NCBI GenBank assembly: GCA_001414485.1
Contig: LLEY01000047.1
Location: 349,749 to 413,748, forward strand
Length of the DNA: 64,000 nt
Reading direction: 5' to 3'
From: Calycina herbarum
Lineage: Eukaryota; Ascomycota; Leotiomycetes; Helotiales; Pezizellaceae
In this document: positions 22,227 to 34,857 of the stretch, in pieces
How the letters are laid out: each line of letters opens with the position of its first letter
How positions within the stretch are numbered: position 1 is the first letter of the stretch
Made by a program: the position numbers and the translations under genes
Notes under the pieces: model-generated
What the model was told of the DNA's origin: nothing
Seen by the model: the letters and a program-made list of their open reading frames with translations, nothing else
Databases searched by the model: none

Positions 22227-24593
22227 ATGGCAGACGTAGACATTGCCCCCAACTTTGGCCTTGAGCTGAAGGTACGTCTCCGAATAGCCTCTAGGTGGCA
22301 TTCCGCTAACATTTACAATCTAGGATGGCTTCAAACCGGTCAATGCCTGGGTCTCGAATGGAATAACTTGGCTGGACGATATTCAGCAATTTTACCGGGA
22401 AAGGAGTGTCGTCGAGAAGGAATACAGCGCGAAGCTCAGTGCCTTGGCTAAAAAATACTATGAAAGGAAGGCCAAGAAGTCGAGCAGCTTGAGTGTTGGA
22501 GATACACCTGCTATGACACCTGGATCGCTGGAGAGGTATGGCATGATCATCTGTAATGGGAAAAGTCTGCTGCTGACTGGGAACGTAGTGCCTCATTGAC
22601 AACATGGACGACTCAGTTAACAACATTGGAATCGCGAGCGGCGGAACACGATAGATACGGAGGGGAGTTGATCACACAACTGGCAGATCCATTAAAGGCC
22701 ATTGCCACTAGATACGAAGACCTGCGGAAGCGACATGCCGAATTTGCAGATAAACTTGAGAAGGAGCGAGACTCAACCTACGGAGATCTGAGGAAAATGA
22801 AAGGGAAATACGATACAACTTGTCAGGAAGTCGAGAATAAACGAAAGAAGGCCGAATCAGCGTTTGATTATGGAAAATCGAAAGCCCAGAATGCATACCA
22901 GCAGCAAATTCTTGACATGCATAACGTCAAAAACAGCTATCTGATTGCGATTAATGTTACGAACAAGCAAAAAGAGAAATACTATCATGAATATGTCCCG
23001 GATCTTCTCGACAGCCTGCAGGATCTTTCTGAATCACGAACATCGAGGCTCAACGGAATTTGGTCTTTGGCAGCACAAATTGAAAGTGGCATGTTGAAGC
23101 GTAGTTTGGATTTTGTCAACCATTTGTCGCAAGAGATTCCCCGAAACCAACCTCCTCTCGATTCCATGATGTTTGTCAGGCATAATGCAGCAACATGGCA
23201 GGAACCACCAAATAAGGCATTCGAACCAAGTCCTGTATGGCACGACGACGACGCTATGGTTGTGGATGACTCGGCCAAGGTTTTCTTGAGGAATGTATTG
23301 AGCAAATCAAAGGCGCAGTTAGGCGATTTGAGGAGAGAAGTTGACAAGAAACGAAGGGAAGTGGAAGGGGTAAAGCGAGTGAAGCAGCAAGTCCGAGAAG
23401 GCAAAGACAAGAGAGATGAAGTCGAAGTGGTCAAAGCAATGTTTGCACTCCAAGAAGATTTACACCAAGTCGATCATAAAAGGCTAACGGCGGAGGTTGA
23501 AACGGATACCATTACAGCTGCTGTTGGGGATGTGACATTGGGAGCGAAGAGTCATAACTTCAAATCTCAGACTTTCAAAATACCAACAAACTGCGATCTG
23601 TGCGGGGAGCGAATATGGGGATTATCAGCCAAAGGATTCGACTGCCGGGATTGTGGTTATACATGTCACAGTAAATGCGAGATGAAGGTTCCCGCTGAAT
23701 GCCCTGGTGAACAAACCAAAGAGGAGAAGAAGAAACTAAAAACAGAACGTCAAGAGGCAGCCAATGCATTAAAGAGTCCCGGACACCCCGCGCATCCTCC
23801 AGACAGTGTTTCTGAACTGTCCACAATGACTCGAACTAATACCATGAATTCATTGAGTTCTGGTTATGCTGCCAGTGCCAATCGATCGGTCTCGGGAAAT
23901 GGACCAAGATCACCCGTTGAAGAAGCAGCACCGGAAAGACCAACATCTCTAAAGCCAACGACTAGTGCACCAAATACTCTACGGAAAAATCGAGTTATTG
24001 CACCACCTCCTGCGGCCTATATTAGCGAGCTGCCTGGAAGTGCTCCTTCGAATGGCTCTGGGGCTTCTCTTTCTAATGAACAAAAGGGGAAGATGCTATA
24101 TTCTTATGATGCCAATGGAGATGGAGAGGTCACGGTAGCAGAAGGGAAGGAAGTAACAATCCTCGAACCAGATGGTAAGTCATCCCATTTTTTCCCACCA
24201 CAAATCTCCACTAACAATATTTCAGATGGCGGTTGGACGAAAATCAAAGCCGGCTGGAAAGAAGGCATTGTTCCAACCGCATATATCGATATCCTTCCAG
24301 CAGCAACCTCGACCCCTCGACCTTCATCCATATATTCCAATTCTGGCTCTTCTATGGCAAGCAGCATGCAAGGCAAGAAACAAGGCCCAGCAGTTGCGCC
24401 CAAACGTGGTGCAAAGAAATTGAAATACGTCGAGGCCTTGTATGAGTACTCGGCGCAAAGTGATGCTGAGCATAGTATGACGGAGGGCGAGAGATTCGTG
24501 CTTATCAAAGGAGATCCTGGAGATGGCTGGGCTGAGGTTGAGAAGGGGGGCGTTACGAAGAGTGTGCCTGCAAATTATGTACAGGCTGTGTAG
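22227..24593 (+). CDS. BZZ1: F-BAR / C1 / tandem SH3 protein Bzz1
   Basis: Four exons: 22227-22271, 22324-22535, 22589-24174 and 24226-24593, giving 736 residues. Order of domains: F-BAR region (about 10-300, coiled-coil rich), a second coiled coil, a C1 zinc-binding domain (about 408-457: HNFKSQTFKIPTNCDLCGER start, with the CxxC and HxxC pairs), a Ser/Pro-rich linker, SH3-1 (about 588-640, MLYSYDANGDGEV...GWKEGIVPTAYI) and SH3-2 (about 681-736, VEALYEYSAQSD...SVPANYVQAV). Bzz1 acts in actin patch assembly and endocytosis with Las17/WASP (family knowledge). The third intron (24175-24225, 51 nt) is stop-free and in frame, so retention would insert 17 residues in SH3-1. Confidence 0.93.
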
Positions 24594-25925
24594 TGAGTGG
24601 GCAAGTTAAAGAGATTATAGAGGGCTGAAATGGTAGAAATGGGCTGTGGGGTTGTTTTTGGCACTTCCGAGCTACGGGAGACATGGAAAAGGGGAAATGC
24701 ATTGGCACAATGGCGTTGGTGGAATTTTACTTTTGACCTGGATTTTCTTGGTAGAGAAAATTGTTGAAAGGAGCACTACATTGCAATGCGTTGTTATTTA
24801 GTTTAGCATCGGATGTATTCACAAAGATACAACAAACGCATGACTTTAGAGTCAGTGGGAAATAGGTTAACAACCAATTGACTTACATGTAGACTTGGGA
24901 TAACACCCGTTAAGTGACTTGCATAGCGTTGAGTTGTGGCTTGTCCTATAACATGGGCAGACACTCCTTGTCCCAAGAGACAATAATTGGTGCCGAGTTT
25001 AAGGAGTGAGAAGACCATGCGTTCTAGAATACAGACACTTGTTCAATATACCTAGACTCTAATTGGTATAGACATTTGTATGCCCTCTCCGGCATTACCC
25101 GCCCCCGCGTGAAGCTCTCACCGAGGTTAGAGCTAGAGCTGTCTACTGGTAGGACTTCCATAGATCCGTCACTAGTGAGGAATAGTAGCATCAAGTATTA
25201 TTGAAAGGAGACTTGAATATTGCAGCCCTCCACGCTTATTCAAATTGAAGTCAACAGTGTGACCAAATGTCGTGGGGAAATTCCGCCTCATCCCACTGAA
25301 ACCCCTCCCCTTCCACCCTTCCACCCTTCTTCCCCCCTCCCCGCCCACGTCCCTGACCAGCCCCGGTCTCCTTTGAGAAAAACAAAAGCGCGGGGAAGTT
25401 CAGAAACCCACGATACTCGATCTCTTGGGTCGTATTTGTATAGCCATCCTGACTAGTTAGCCGGTTTAGGCCGTTCCCCGTTCCCCGTTCCCCGTGGCCC
25501 GCTGAGCTGAAGAGCCGATGAACCTTGGATGACTCTACTCTTGTCCGACAGGGCAGCAGCACAGCACGCGACAAAGGGCGAGCAAAAGCTTCTTCCTTCA
25601 ACTGTCTTGTCTCGTGAGAAAAGCTTCGACCCCCAAAGAAAACAATAACCTCTCATCTCAATTGCACAAGCCTCCAGTCCCCCATCGATTCCTTGAATTG
25701 CTTTATCTACCGTTTTCTTTGTTTTGCCCGCCGCAATTGTTTCCCCTCGACAGCCTCGGCACTGCAATTCCCTACGTCAGTCCAGTCCGGCACAGTACGA
25801 GGACCGAGGGGTCACACGCTGGATTGAAGCTTCATCGTATCAGCTTATGGCAAAGGGCAGACGCCGCCATTGAAGGCTTCACCAACATTCTCCCAGAGGC
25901 CTGAGGGCCGGAAAATATATTCATC
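24594..25925. other. Intergenic region
   Basis: No gene recognised. It holds the BZZ1 3' end and the kinase promoter. Pyrimidine-rich tracts (25290-25350) and a triplicated CGTTCCC unit at about 25471-25492 are the main features; these suit a fungal core promoter. Confidence 0.4.
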
Positions 25926-27440
25926 ATGTCGTGGAGGAAATCCGAGATGTTGATGGACACCATCAAGCATTACTCGGCCTTCCCTGCCACCGGTGTGAGC
26001 TTGAGGCAGATGGTCCAATTTGGAGAGAGGCCATCAACAGGTGTGTGCAATCTTGCAGCCCCAAAGATATACGGTGAAGGGCAATAGCTGAACCGTTTGC
26101 AATAGGGACCTTATTTCGAGCTTCACAATTCCTTTCCGAGGAGCTACCCATACGACTTGCACATCGAGTACAGGAGTTGGGGGATCTTCCAGATGGACTC
26201 AATGAAATGCCCTCGATCAAGAAAGTGCAAGATTGGTACGCACAGTCGTTTGAAGTATTACTCTGTCGATTCTTGAGGCTGTTGATGACACTGACATGTG
26301 ATGGAGGAAATAACGACTCTGCAACGACCAAGCCTATCGAAAGACGTCCGCAATCGACTCATGAGACCCTCGAAAACGAACGGGAAACAATCCAAAATCC
26401 TCACAGAAACGACATTAAATCCGAGCGTTAAAAGGGGGCAATATAGTTCCTCGCCGTGGCAGCAGAATGGGAATGGAAACGAGAATGGGGACTCAAAAAA
26501 GGGCGCCGCACGCCGCTACTTTGCAACGGTCGAAGATAGCTCCGACTGGCCTCCCGAACTCCACGATTACAACCAGCGTTTTGCGGAAACGTTAAATCAA
26601 ATCAAGCGGCGGCACGATAGCGTGGTGACAACAGTAGCACAGGGAATTCTGGAATACAAACGAAAACGGCAACGCATGCAGATTGATAACAACATACAAG
26701 CTTTCCTGGATCGTTTTTATATGTCCCGGATTGGCATTCGAATGTTAATCGGGCAGCATATTGCTCTTACGGATCAGAGTCATAATAAGGATCCCGCATA
26801 CGTGGGGATTATCTGCACAAAAACCAATGTTCGGGATTTAGCGCAGGAGGCCATTGAAAATGCACGATTTGTCTGCGAGGATCATTATGGGTTATTCGAT
26901 GCACCAAAGGTTCAACTTGTCTGTCCACCAAATCTACATTTCATGTATGTTCCGGGGCATTTGTCGCATATGCTCTTCGAAACTCTCAAGAATTCTTTAC
27001 GAGCCGTTGTGGAAACACATGGACAGGACAAGGAGGATTTCCCGGTGACAAAAGTAGTGGTCGCTGAAGGAAAAGAGGATATTACAATCAAGATTTCGGA
27101 CGAAGGAGGTGGAATTCCTAGGAGCTCGATTCCGTTAGTCTGGACGTACATGTATACCACGGTAGACACGACGCCAAGTCTAGATCCGGATTTCGATAAG
27201 AGTGATTTTAAAGCTCCGATGGCTGGTTTTGGGTACGGGTTGCCGATATCCAGACTTTACGCCAGATATTTCGGAGGGGATCTAAAACTGATAAGCATGG
27301 AAGGGTAATTCTCCCTTGTCCCCCCCCCCCCCCCCCCAACTTTTTTTTGGTTGAATATTATTGACATAAAAACCAGCTACGGAACAGATGTCTACCTCCA
27401 TCTCAACCGGCTTTCCAGCTCCTCGGAACCCCTACAATAA
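25926..27440 (+). CDS. Mitochondrial PDK/BCKDK-type protein kinase (Pkp family)
   Basis: Four exons: 25926-26040, 26106-26254, 26307-27304 and 27377-27440, giving 441 residues. The N-terminal helical domain is present (YSAFPATGVSLRQMVQFG, FLSEELPIRLAHRVQEL), then a family-typical insert and a GHKL ATPase domain: N-box ETLKNSLRAVVETH, G1 SDEGGGIPRS, G2 GFGYGLPISRLYARYFGGDL, and the C-terminal YGTDVYLHLNRL in the last exon. Such kinases phosphorylate the E1 subunit of pyruvate or branched-chain ketoacid dehydrogenase in the mitochondrial matrix. I cannot tell which complex, so no symbol is given. No clear presequence is visible at the chosen start. The last intron has an 18-C run (27320-27337). 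Confidence 0.9.
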
Positions 27441-29227
27441 CAATCAGCAGTCATGAGGGGCAGTAACTACGGGGGTTACTCTGCGCAAGTCCCACCGGGG
27501 TCCCAAGGATTGACGAGTTTGTGGAGGAAGCAGAGTCATGTTGCCAAGTTGCAGATGAATCTCAAATTGAGACATACGCCTCGCGAAGTCTCGGAGAGGA
27601 AACAGGTTGGTGATGCGGAGAGTATGATTAACGAGGGGAGAGGGGCTTCTGGCCATCATGGATTTTTTAGGGGGGAGGGTGGGGAGGTGTAAGATGTGGT
27701 AGGTAGATGTAGGTAAAGGAAGAAGGATGGGAAAAGAAAGCTTGGTGCGTGGCGGCTTTTTGAGTAGGGGTGTATATATTGTGCGTTTTTTTGTCTTGAA
27801 TGACTTGTTCTTTTTTTGAAGATGTGCGTCGTTTTCAGTTTCTTTGCGTTTCTTTCTTGTGTATAAATCTATGAAGCAATTCATTGACTGATGCTATACT
27901 ACATTTTCGGCAAGGGTTTTGGTGTCCATGTTCTAACTGTTGGAAGCTTCAGACCTTCTTATTACAGGAGCTCGCTCGGCGCTCAGTATCGGCTCCAACA
28001 TAATTCCTTTGAGAGTTCTTCAAAACCTCTGAAGTGGCGCCACCTTTCTGATGGCTTGCAGTTGGCCATGTTAACTATCAGACGTTGGGCGAGTGAACTT
28101 GGATTGGGGGCCAAGATATGACGAGTAACTCGAAATCCGTTGAGAAGCTTGCTATGCTTATTGAAATCGGTTGGGTTGATGAAGCGACTGGTATTTCCTT
28201 GAGATGATATCCTATGATACACTACTTGTACTCTCTTTACTTATCCGGTGGGGGTGGGGGTGTTGGTTTAGATGTTTAGAACCTGTTATCTGCGGAATCA
28301 TTAGTAAGAGGCCCTGGGGCTTAGTGTTCGATGCCCTGTCACTTGGTGGTCATCACCCCTAAATTCTAGTAACCCCGCCCTTGAAAATTAAAGGTAGGCA
28401 TAGAAGCTTCAGTGAGACTTCGGTTATAGAGATGAGTCCATAGTGAGAGTTGTCATTGAATTTTTATATACGAGATTTCGGTGGTCTTTTGAAAATTAGG
28501 TCGATTGAAATTCGTACACTCTTGTTGGCCAACTATTTGCGAGTAAGCTACGAGTAATCTACAAGCAACCTGAGAGTAAGCTACGAGTAAGCCACGAGTA
28601 AGCCAATATCAATTGTCGGAGACGTCTTATTTTTATATATATTATAATAAATAACTAAAAAACTCTCTCTATTTCTAATAAATAAAGTAATCTAATTAGT
28701 CTACTTAATTTATATATATACTAAACTCTAAAAGTTAATCCTGACCGTACCTGAGAGAATACTTTATTAGTTCTATCTTTAGTTCTCTAGTGTTTTTTAG
28801 TTATAATAGAGTGTAGTAGTTTAATAATTATTAATTAAAAAGTATTTATTTATATTAGTATTAAGGCTAACAACGCTCAGACCCCTTCGTGGCACTTAAT
28901 ATATATTATAGCCCTTGTACTATTGTAGTAATAGTGGGGTGCGGCACCGGGTATAAATTCCGACGTTATTTCCGTCCCCGTAGAGTGGCCGAGGTACGAA
29001 GGCCTGTCTCCACGATGAAACCGCACCGAAAATTCTTCTCACAAGGAATGAGAATCTTACAGGGAATATATAAGCTTATGTAAAAACCCTTGGAAAGCCA
29101 CTAACAGAGAAAGCGTGCTAGCCTTCGGTGATAACGTTGCTGCGCCGCGCCCTCTCTCACCTCCCCGACGACAGAGGTCAAGATCAATGTCTCCCTTTCA
29201 TCTCAACCCTTCAAGCGTATATCCAGC
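27441..29227. other. Gene-poor region with repeat relic
   Basis: An ORF at 27453-27692 looks like 3' flank of the kinase gene rather than a protein. Around 28540-28612 the word GAGTAAGCTAC and variants is repeated about five times, followed by 250 bp of very AT-rich sequence to about 28870, which resembles a RIP-degraded transposon. 28900-29227 is the leader of the Zn2Cys6 gene. Confidence 0.45.
28540..28612 (+). repeat. Direct repeats of GAGTAAGC(T/C)AC
   Basis: About five imperfect copies of an 11-bp unit occur in 73 bp next to an AT-rich block. They may be the subterminal repeats of a decayed element. Confidence 0.55.
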
Positions 29228-32120
29228 ATGGCCGACATGACGCATAATAAATCGGGGATCTCGAAGGCGGATACGGGGAGTGCGGCGAAACGAGCTGCTG
29301 CGAGAGCGAGTGGGCAGAGGCTGACACGGAGGCGTGTACCGCTTTCTTGTACGGCGTGTCGTTTGAGGAAGTATGTGTATTTCTCCACTTCCCTGGTTCC
29401 TGGACCCAGTTTATGAAGCTTGAACATCCAACACTACCTATCCTCCCCCTATTCCAAGTCGTTACACAGTCACGTGTTAATCGAATTGTAGGTTAAAATG
29501 TAATCGTGAACACCCATGTCAGAATTGTGTTGCAAGAGGGGTGTCGAATGCAGCTTCTTGCTCGTATGCTGAGAAGGCTGATAAGAAGGGGTTGAGACAT
29601 TTAACGAACCCGAGAACTGATGGGGAGGATATGAGGTATGTTTACTCATGCATTTATCCTTTGGGAATTATACTCATGATATGTGAAGAAAACGGTTAAA
29701 CCACCTGGAAAGTTCTATCTTGTCGATGTTGGAGACTAGTAGTGAGCCCCAGCAATCTGAGTCGCCGAGCTCGAGCTCGAGACAGGATGATTCCCATACT
29801 GGTTCGAGGAATGGAAGTGAGACTCCTACCAAAGTTTCTGTTCAGGCGGGGGGACAGAAGATGAGTACGGATACAAGGAGTACGCATTGGGATGCCATAT
29901 TAAATGAGGTAAGATGCACTTTAAGCTTTTATGATTTTTATCTCTTGTGTTACTGACGAATTGTTTAGATTGGAGCGATGAAAGATGCTTGGAGTGAAGA
30001 AAACGATAAGATTGAATATGAAACCAGTTCTGGTGCGAAATTCAGACCGAGTCTTTTGAATGGACTTGTCCAACCGCCGGATCATGCCACAATTCTGGGA
30101 ACTTTGCCGACGAGAGAAGAGTGTGATAAACTTGTGGCTAGATTTTTTGATGCTTATAATCCTTTTATACCTACACGATGTGAGTCCTTTTACATTTGGG
30201 GTGCTGGCACTTGCTAACTAGATGTAGTCTTGCTGCATAGGAAAACTTTCATGAAACAGGTACGAGTCTATGATTGACGAAGAATGCTTTCAAATTCGAA
30301 CTAACACTCACCAGTACGCTCAACACTGGTTGACACCCAACGAAACACAAATAATATGGATCGGCTTATTATATTCCATCGTTTGCTTTGCGATGCAATC
30401 ATATGCTCGTAGCAATGACATCCCTCCTGAATATGGCAGCGATTACGCGGAGATAACAGATCTATATCGAGTTCGCGCAGCACAATGCATCGCCATTGCA
30501 GATATCACCAAACCCAGCGAATTTATGATCGAAACCATAATACTCTATTCCTTTTCGGAATTCTCCTCTGAAGGCGACGGAGACATGGGAACCTTCCTAA
30601 TTTCCGGAACCATAATAAGAATTGCTCTCCAGCAAGGCTACCATCGCGATCCAAGCGAACATCCAAACCTCACAGTCTTCCAAAGCGAAATGCGACGACG
30701 CGTATGGTGCGTTGCTACGCAACATGAGATGATTTTCTCTGGTCTTGTGGGATTGCCGAAATTCGTCAAATTTGGAGATTGTGATACGTTGCTTCCTAAT
30801 AATCTGCATGAAGATGAACTGTATGAAGAGATGAAAACTTTGCCGCCGAATAGACCGCTTAGTCAGGCGACGCAGATTACGTATCAGGTTATTAAAGCGG
30901 AGTTGTTGAGGGGGTATGGATTTGTGCTTGAATTTTTGCATTCTCTTAGGCTGCAACCTTATGATGAGGTCATGAGACTTGATTTGAGTTTGATGCGGAC
31001 GAGGGAGCGGTTCCCAGCTCACTTGCAATTTGGGTCACTTGAGGAGATGAAGAATGATGCTCCTGCAGTAATAAGTAAGTAAAAAACGGCTGTCACACAC
31101 GAGACCAAAATACAACCCCCCCGAAACAAGAAGCTAAATTAAAATATCTAACACTACCTCGCAGTGGAAAAATACATCCTCCAACACTTCTACCATAAAT
31201 CAATCGTGGTCCTCCACCGCAAATTCTGGGACCGCGCACCCCTTACTCCAGAGGGTAATTTCAACTACTATTCCCGCAAAACATGCGTCACATCCGCTCT
31301 CGCCCTTCTCCAACATCAAGCTATCATTCATCGTGGATGCCAACCTGGGGGGCCACTGGTAAAGATTAAATGGTATCAGTTTGTGGTTATGAATCATGAT
31401 TACCTACTTGCAGCTATGATTTTATGTTTGGATGTTATGAATATGAGGATGGTTGCTGGAAGTGACATTCCACATTGTGTTATTACTGAGAGTGATAAGT
31501 TGGAGGCGCTGAGGGTAAGTCATTTTGCGAGGAAGAAGGAGGAAGTGCTAACTTTAATGACACAGGAAACAAGAGCAATATGGGGAAGTATAATAAACGA
31601 ATGTCGCGACGCCCCTCGCGCAGTCAAGATCCTCGACACAGTCTTGAGTAAGATTTATACTCAAAGGAAGAAACTTGATCTTGGGGACGGTATATTGCCT
31701 GTTCATTCTATCTCGGGTCCGAACTCGGTTGCGAGTATTACCTCTGGACTCACTCCTCAACCACAACAAACGGGATTCCCTATTGAGACTCCTTCGGTGG
31801 GCTTTGGGGGAATTGGGAGTGGGATTGGTGTTGATATTGGTAGTGCCGTTGGTATTGGTGGAAATGTTGATATGCAGGATTCTTTCTTGGATGTTTTGGG
31901 GAGTCCCAATTTGGAGTTGCCGGCGGACTTTAATTGGTATGTTTCTCGCTTTGCTTTTCTCTACTATGGTTCTTCGGTTGGGACTTGGTTTTGGTGGGGT
32001 TTCGAGATATTGGCTAACAAAACTAGGGATTTATGGGATCAATTTATGGCAGTACATCAAACGCACTTTCCCCAGGATTCATCGGGGTTTGGGTTTCAGC
32101 AAGCTGGTGTGAGTATTTGA
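29228..32120 (+). CDS. Zn2Cys6 transcription factor with fungal-specific TF domain
   Basis: Nine exons: 29228-29370, 29492-29635, 29689-29908, 29969-30179, 30228-30259, 30315-31074, 31165-31514, 31566-31936 and 32027-32120, giving 774 residues. The binuclear cluster uses Cys41, 44, 51, 57, 60 and 71 (CTACRLRKLKC...CQNC...C) and is split by intron 1. A short dimerisation-like segment RLNHLESSILSML follows. The middle-homology region starts at LVARFFDAYNPF and runs through WIGLLYSIVCFAM and the EMRRRVWCVATQHEM motif. It is a nuclear regulator; target unknown. The 32-nt fifth exon and intron 30260-30314 (branch CTAAC) are needed to keep the frame. The last two introns (51 and 90 nt) are stop-free and in frame. 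No obvious cluster partner lies next to it. Confidence 0.9.
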
Positions 32121-32786
32121 GTTAGTTGTAAAGAGTGGGTATAATTATGTGGTGTTGCTACTATCGCTATTTTGGTTGTTTTGTGTGTTTATATTTTGGG
32201 GGCGTTTGTGTTAGGGGTTGGGGTTTAGAAGACTTGTGATGTCAGAGTTTGATGACAGATCTGTATAGCTACGTTCTTTTGGAGGAATTGAGTTAGGATG
32301 TTGATGGCGCTTTGTAATTCGAGGATTTTGGCAGCATTGTGTCTTTGGCTTTACCGACACGAAAGAAAAATTGCACTAACTTTATAGAAAATCTGATAAC
32401 CACGACCTCTTCAAGGCAGTCTGTACAATGGCTCGTGGTGGATACCGAAAGCTACAGTGAGTAGCTAGGTGTTCCAACAACCTTAAAACGATTGAATTTG
32501 ATAGTTCTAAAACACCCGAGCTAATGGTTCAAATTGTTCCATGTCTTTAGGATAATTACTTTGAATTACCCTAAAAGGTTGGAACAACGAACCAGAAGGC
32601 AGGTACCAAGCACAAGTATATATCGGCGGGTTTAACGTCTACAACACGACATTTGCAAGTCTAATGGAACATGTGCTCTCTCACAACTCAATTGGTGAGA
32701 TTTTGTTTTGTTTTGTTTTAGTGCCTATTTTAGAGTAACAAAGACCGGCTTTGATTATTTGTACTTTTCAACATTGCACAAAATTT
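32121..32786. other. Intergenic region with palindromic repeat copy 2
   Basis: Contains the 3' flank of the transcription factor gene and the dispersed palindrome at 32534-32587. No gene seen. Confidence 0.4.
32534..32587. repeat. Dispersed palindromic repeat, copy 2
   Basis: TTGTTCCATGTCTTTAGGAT at the left and CCTAAAAGGTTGGAACAA at the right form imperfect arms around TAATTACTTTGAATTA. It is followed by GGCAGGTACC as in the other copies. Confidence 0.7.
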
Positions 32787-34460
32787 TCAAGTGAATTTAA
32801 GGAAATAATTCCCGTACCAGCGTTCCTGTCTGGGACTAAAATATCTCCAAGGCTTGTGTGGAACCTCAATACGCGCAGTCTTGAGCTCTTTCTGACCAGT
32901 TTTGTTCTCCACTGACCTGAACGTAAGTCGGTCAATGTGGAGGAAGCACAAGTGTGGAAACAACTCGGCGTTTCGGCCTACTTCCTCTATCATCCGTTCA
33001 TGGTGACCTCTGTCAAATAATGCAACCCATTCTACTGCTTCCGGGTGTTCAGCTGCCCTGCCCACTTGTTCATAGCGACGATTGAAGTATTGACTATCTG
33101 GCTCTTCAGTATCCCCTTCGTAGGTATCATTCGTGAATGCAAGCCCTCGAAGGTGGCGTAATCTGCGCAGAAAACCTTATGAAATGGTGGTTGATCACAA
33201 ATCCATGGATATATTTCTCTCCCGGGTCTAACTTTTCATCTGGTGTAGTGCCGAGTTCAAGCTGCTCCAAACTAGTGATGTCTCCAATTGGGTCAAGTGC
33301 TGAGGCTGGAAGATGTTTTTGAGAAATGTGCCAATGTAGGCATAACGTTTTCAAAGCCGGGAACGATTCCAATACGGGGAGAAGCATATCTACGGCTGTT
33401 GCTGTGAGAGGTGTTTCTGTTGCTATAAATTTTGATATGTGGTTGTTTGTTTTTAGAAAGCCGAGGAACTTCTCCATGGGTTTGAGGTTGTTTTTTCTTA
33501 GAATAGGTGCCCATCGAAAGTTCTCAAGAGAGCGTATATGACCTTTATTTATTAGAGTGTCTAACAAAGAATCTTAGCGAGTTTTGTCTGGACAGGGCGA
33601 TGCAAACAAAGGGAAGTCAAGGGCGCTGACAGGACAGCATCCCAGGACTCGTTGGCTGAAAAGATATCGGGAACAGAAAGTTCTCTCAGCTTATCAAAGC
33701 TAGGGACTTGGCCGTTCTCATTTCGAAGCGAGGTAACCCGGTCAGTTCCGTAAAGGGCGAGTGGTTTCCGAAGAATGAAGCCATGTACGATTTCAAGACT
33801 CGGTGAGTAGTAAAGGAGTAACTGTGCAAGCAAAGTGGGTTCTGAGTTCTGCGTGGAACCTGTTGGAGGTTGACAAAGAGCTCTTAAAGTTCCCTCCCCG
33901 AGACAGAATGAGTTGATCGTTGAGCCTTCGACGCCGATCTGAGGAGCTTTATCGAGATACTCAGAGTACATGATCTTCAACCCAAAGACAAACAGTCTTA
34001 ACCATTGGAGAAAGGGAGAGTAAAGACTTGAAAAGTGTTGTAGAGGGTACTGTGATTGTTGTTCCCTGGTATGAAAGGAAGGTTTCCCTATTCGGAAGCA
34101 CCAGGCTCATATTTTCCACCACTGTTCGAGCTGCTTGGTTGAACGGCACGTTGGGCTCGCCTAAGAGACAAGGGCCGATTCCGAGGGCAAGAACTCGAAT
34201 ACAAGGTCCCAGGTTTCCATCTTGCTTCCCCTGTAGTGGTAAACCCTTTCTTTGTTTTACCTCCTTCACCAGTACTTTCAATCTCTCGAGAGAAAAGCTA
34301 TTGGGGTGGGGGCGCAAGTTCATAGCAGCCCACAGACACGAACGTGAAATTTAAAGACAGTCGCTGTTGACGAGCGCCAAAGAGGAAAGGAATTCTCGAT
34401 CTCAGTCTCTATAGAATTGTTGCATAATCATAGTCAATATTTCATACGGGAGTTTTAACA
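32787..34460 (-). pseudogene. F-box/LRR-like protein, decayed paralogue A
   Basis: The F-box is visible at about 34452-34350 (LPYEILTMIMQQFY, then a TGA at 34402-34404, then EFLSSLALVNSDC). The body continues through several frames: 34323-33961 (LGPCIRVLALGIGP), 33980-33561 (FDKLRELSVPD, LTSLCLHRPVQ), 33567-33127 (ENFRWAPILRKN, ISKFIATETPL, ITSLEQLELG) and 33065-32787. The order matches paralogue B downstream on the same strand. Intact relatives would be F-box adaptors for SCF ubiquitin ligases with degenerate leucine-rich repeats. One nonsense and several frameshifts make it a pseudogene. The palindromic repeat flanks it on both sides. Confidence 0.65.
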
Positions 34461-34804
34461 ATAGAACTTGTGACTTGAATTCACGTCCTTTCATTACCCT
34501 GTCCACCGAAAGAGGATTCATCATTGAGTACGTATTCGATGTTGTGGGAAGCCGAGAGGAATCAATATTTGTTGTGTGAAGAGAGCTGATGATTGAAAAG
34601 TTGTGGTCTTGCTGTTGCTGAAATTAAGTGAACCCATCACCTCCAAATGTTTCAGTAGTTAGTGAATCACACAGTGAACGGTCATTCGTGGTTATTCAGT
34701 CACTGTATGGAGGAAGAACTTACGGTGGACAATCAAAGCGATAATGGGCGTTTCATTACAATTACTACTTGATGGTTCCAAAATACCTAGAATAAAAGTC
34801 TAAA

Positions 34805-34857
34805 TTGTTCCAAGTCTTTAGAATAATTACTTGAATTACCCTAAAAAGTCGGAACAA
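34805..34857. repeat. Dispersed palindromic repeat, copy 3
   Basis: TTGTTCCAAGTCTTTAGAAT and CCTAAAAAGTCGGAACAA form the arms. The similarity to copy 2 extends upstream (AAAACACC/AAAATACC) and downstream (GGCAGGT). Confidence 0.7.

Noticed and set aside
27453..27692. 79-residue ORF after the kinase gene
   Set aside because: It overlaps the kinase 3' flank, is Gly-rich without family features, and has no splice or start context.
28540..28612. CRISPR-like spaced repeats
   Set aside because: Units are adjacent and imperfect without unique spacers, and the genome is eukaryotic.
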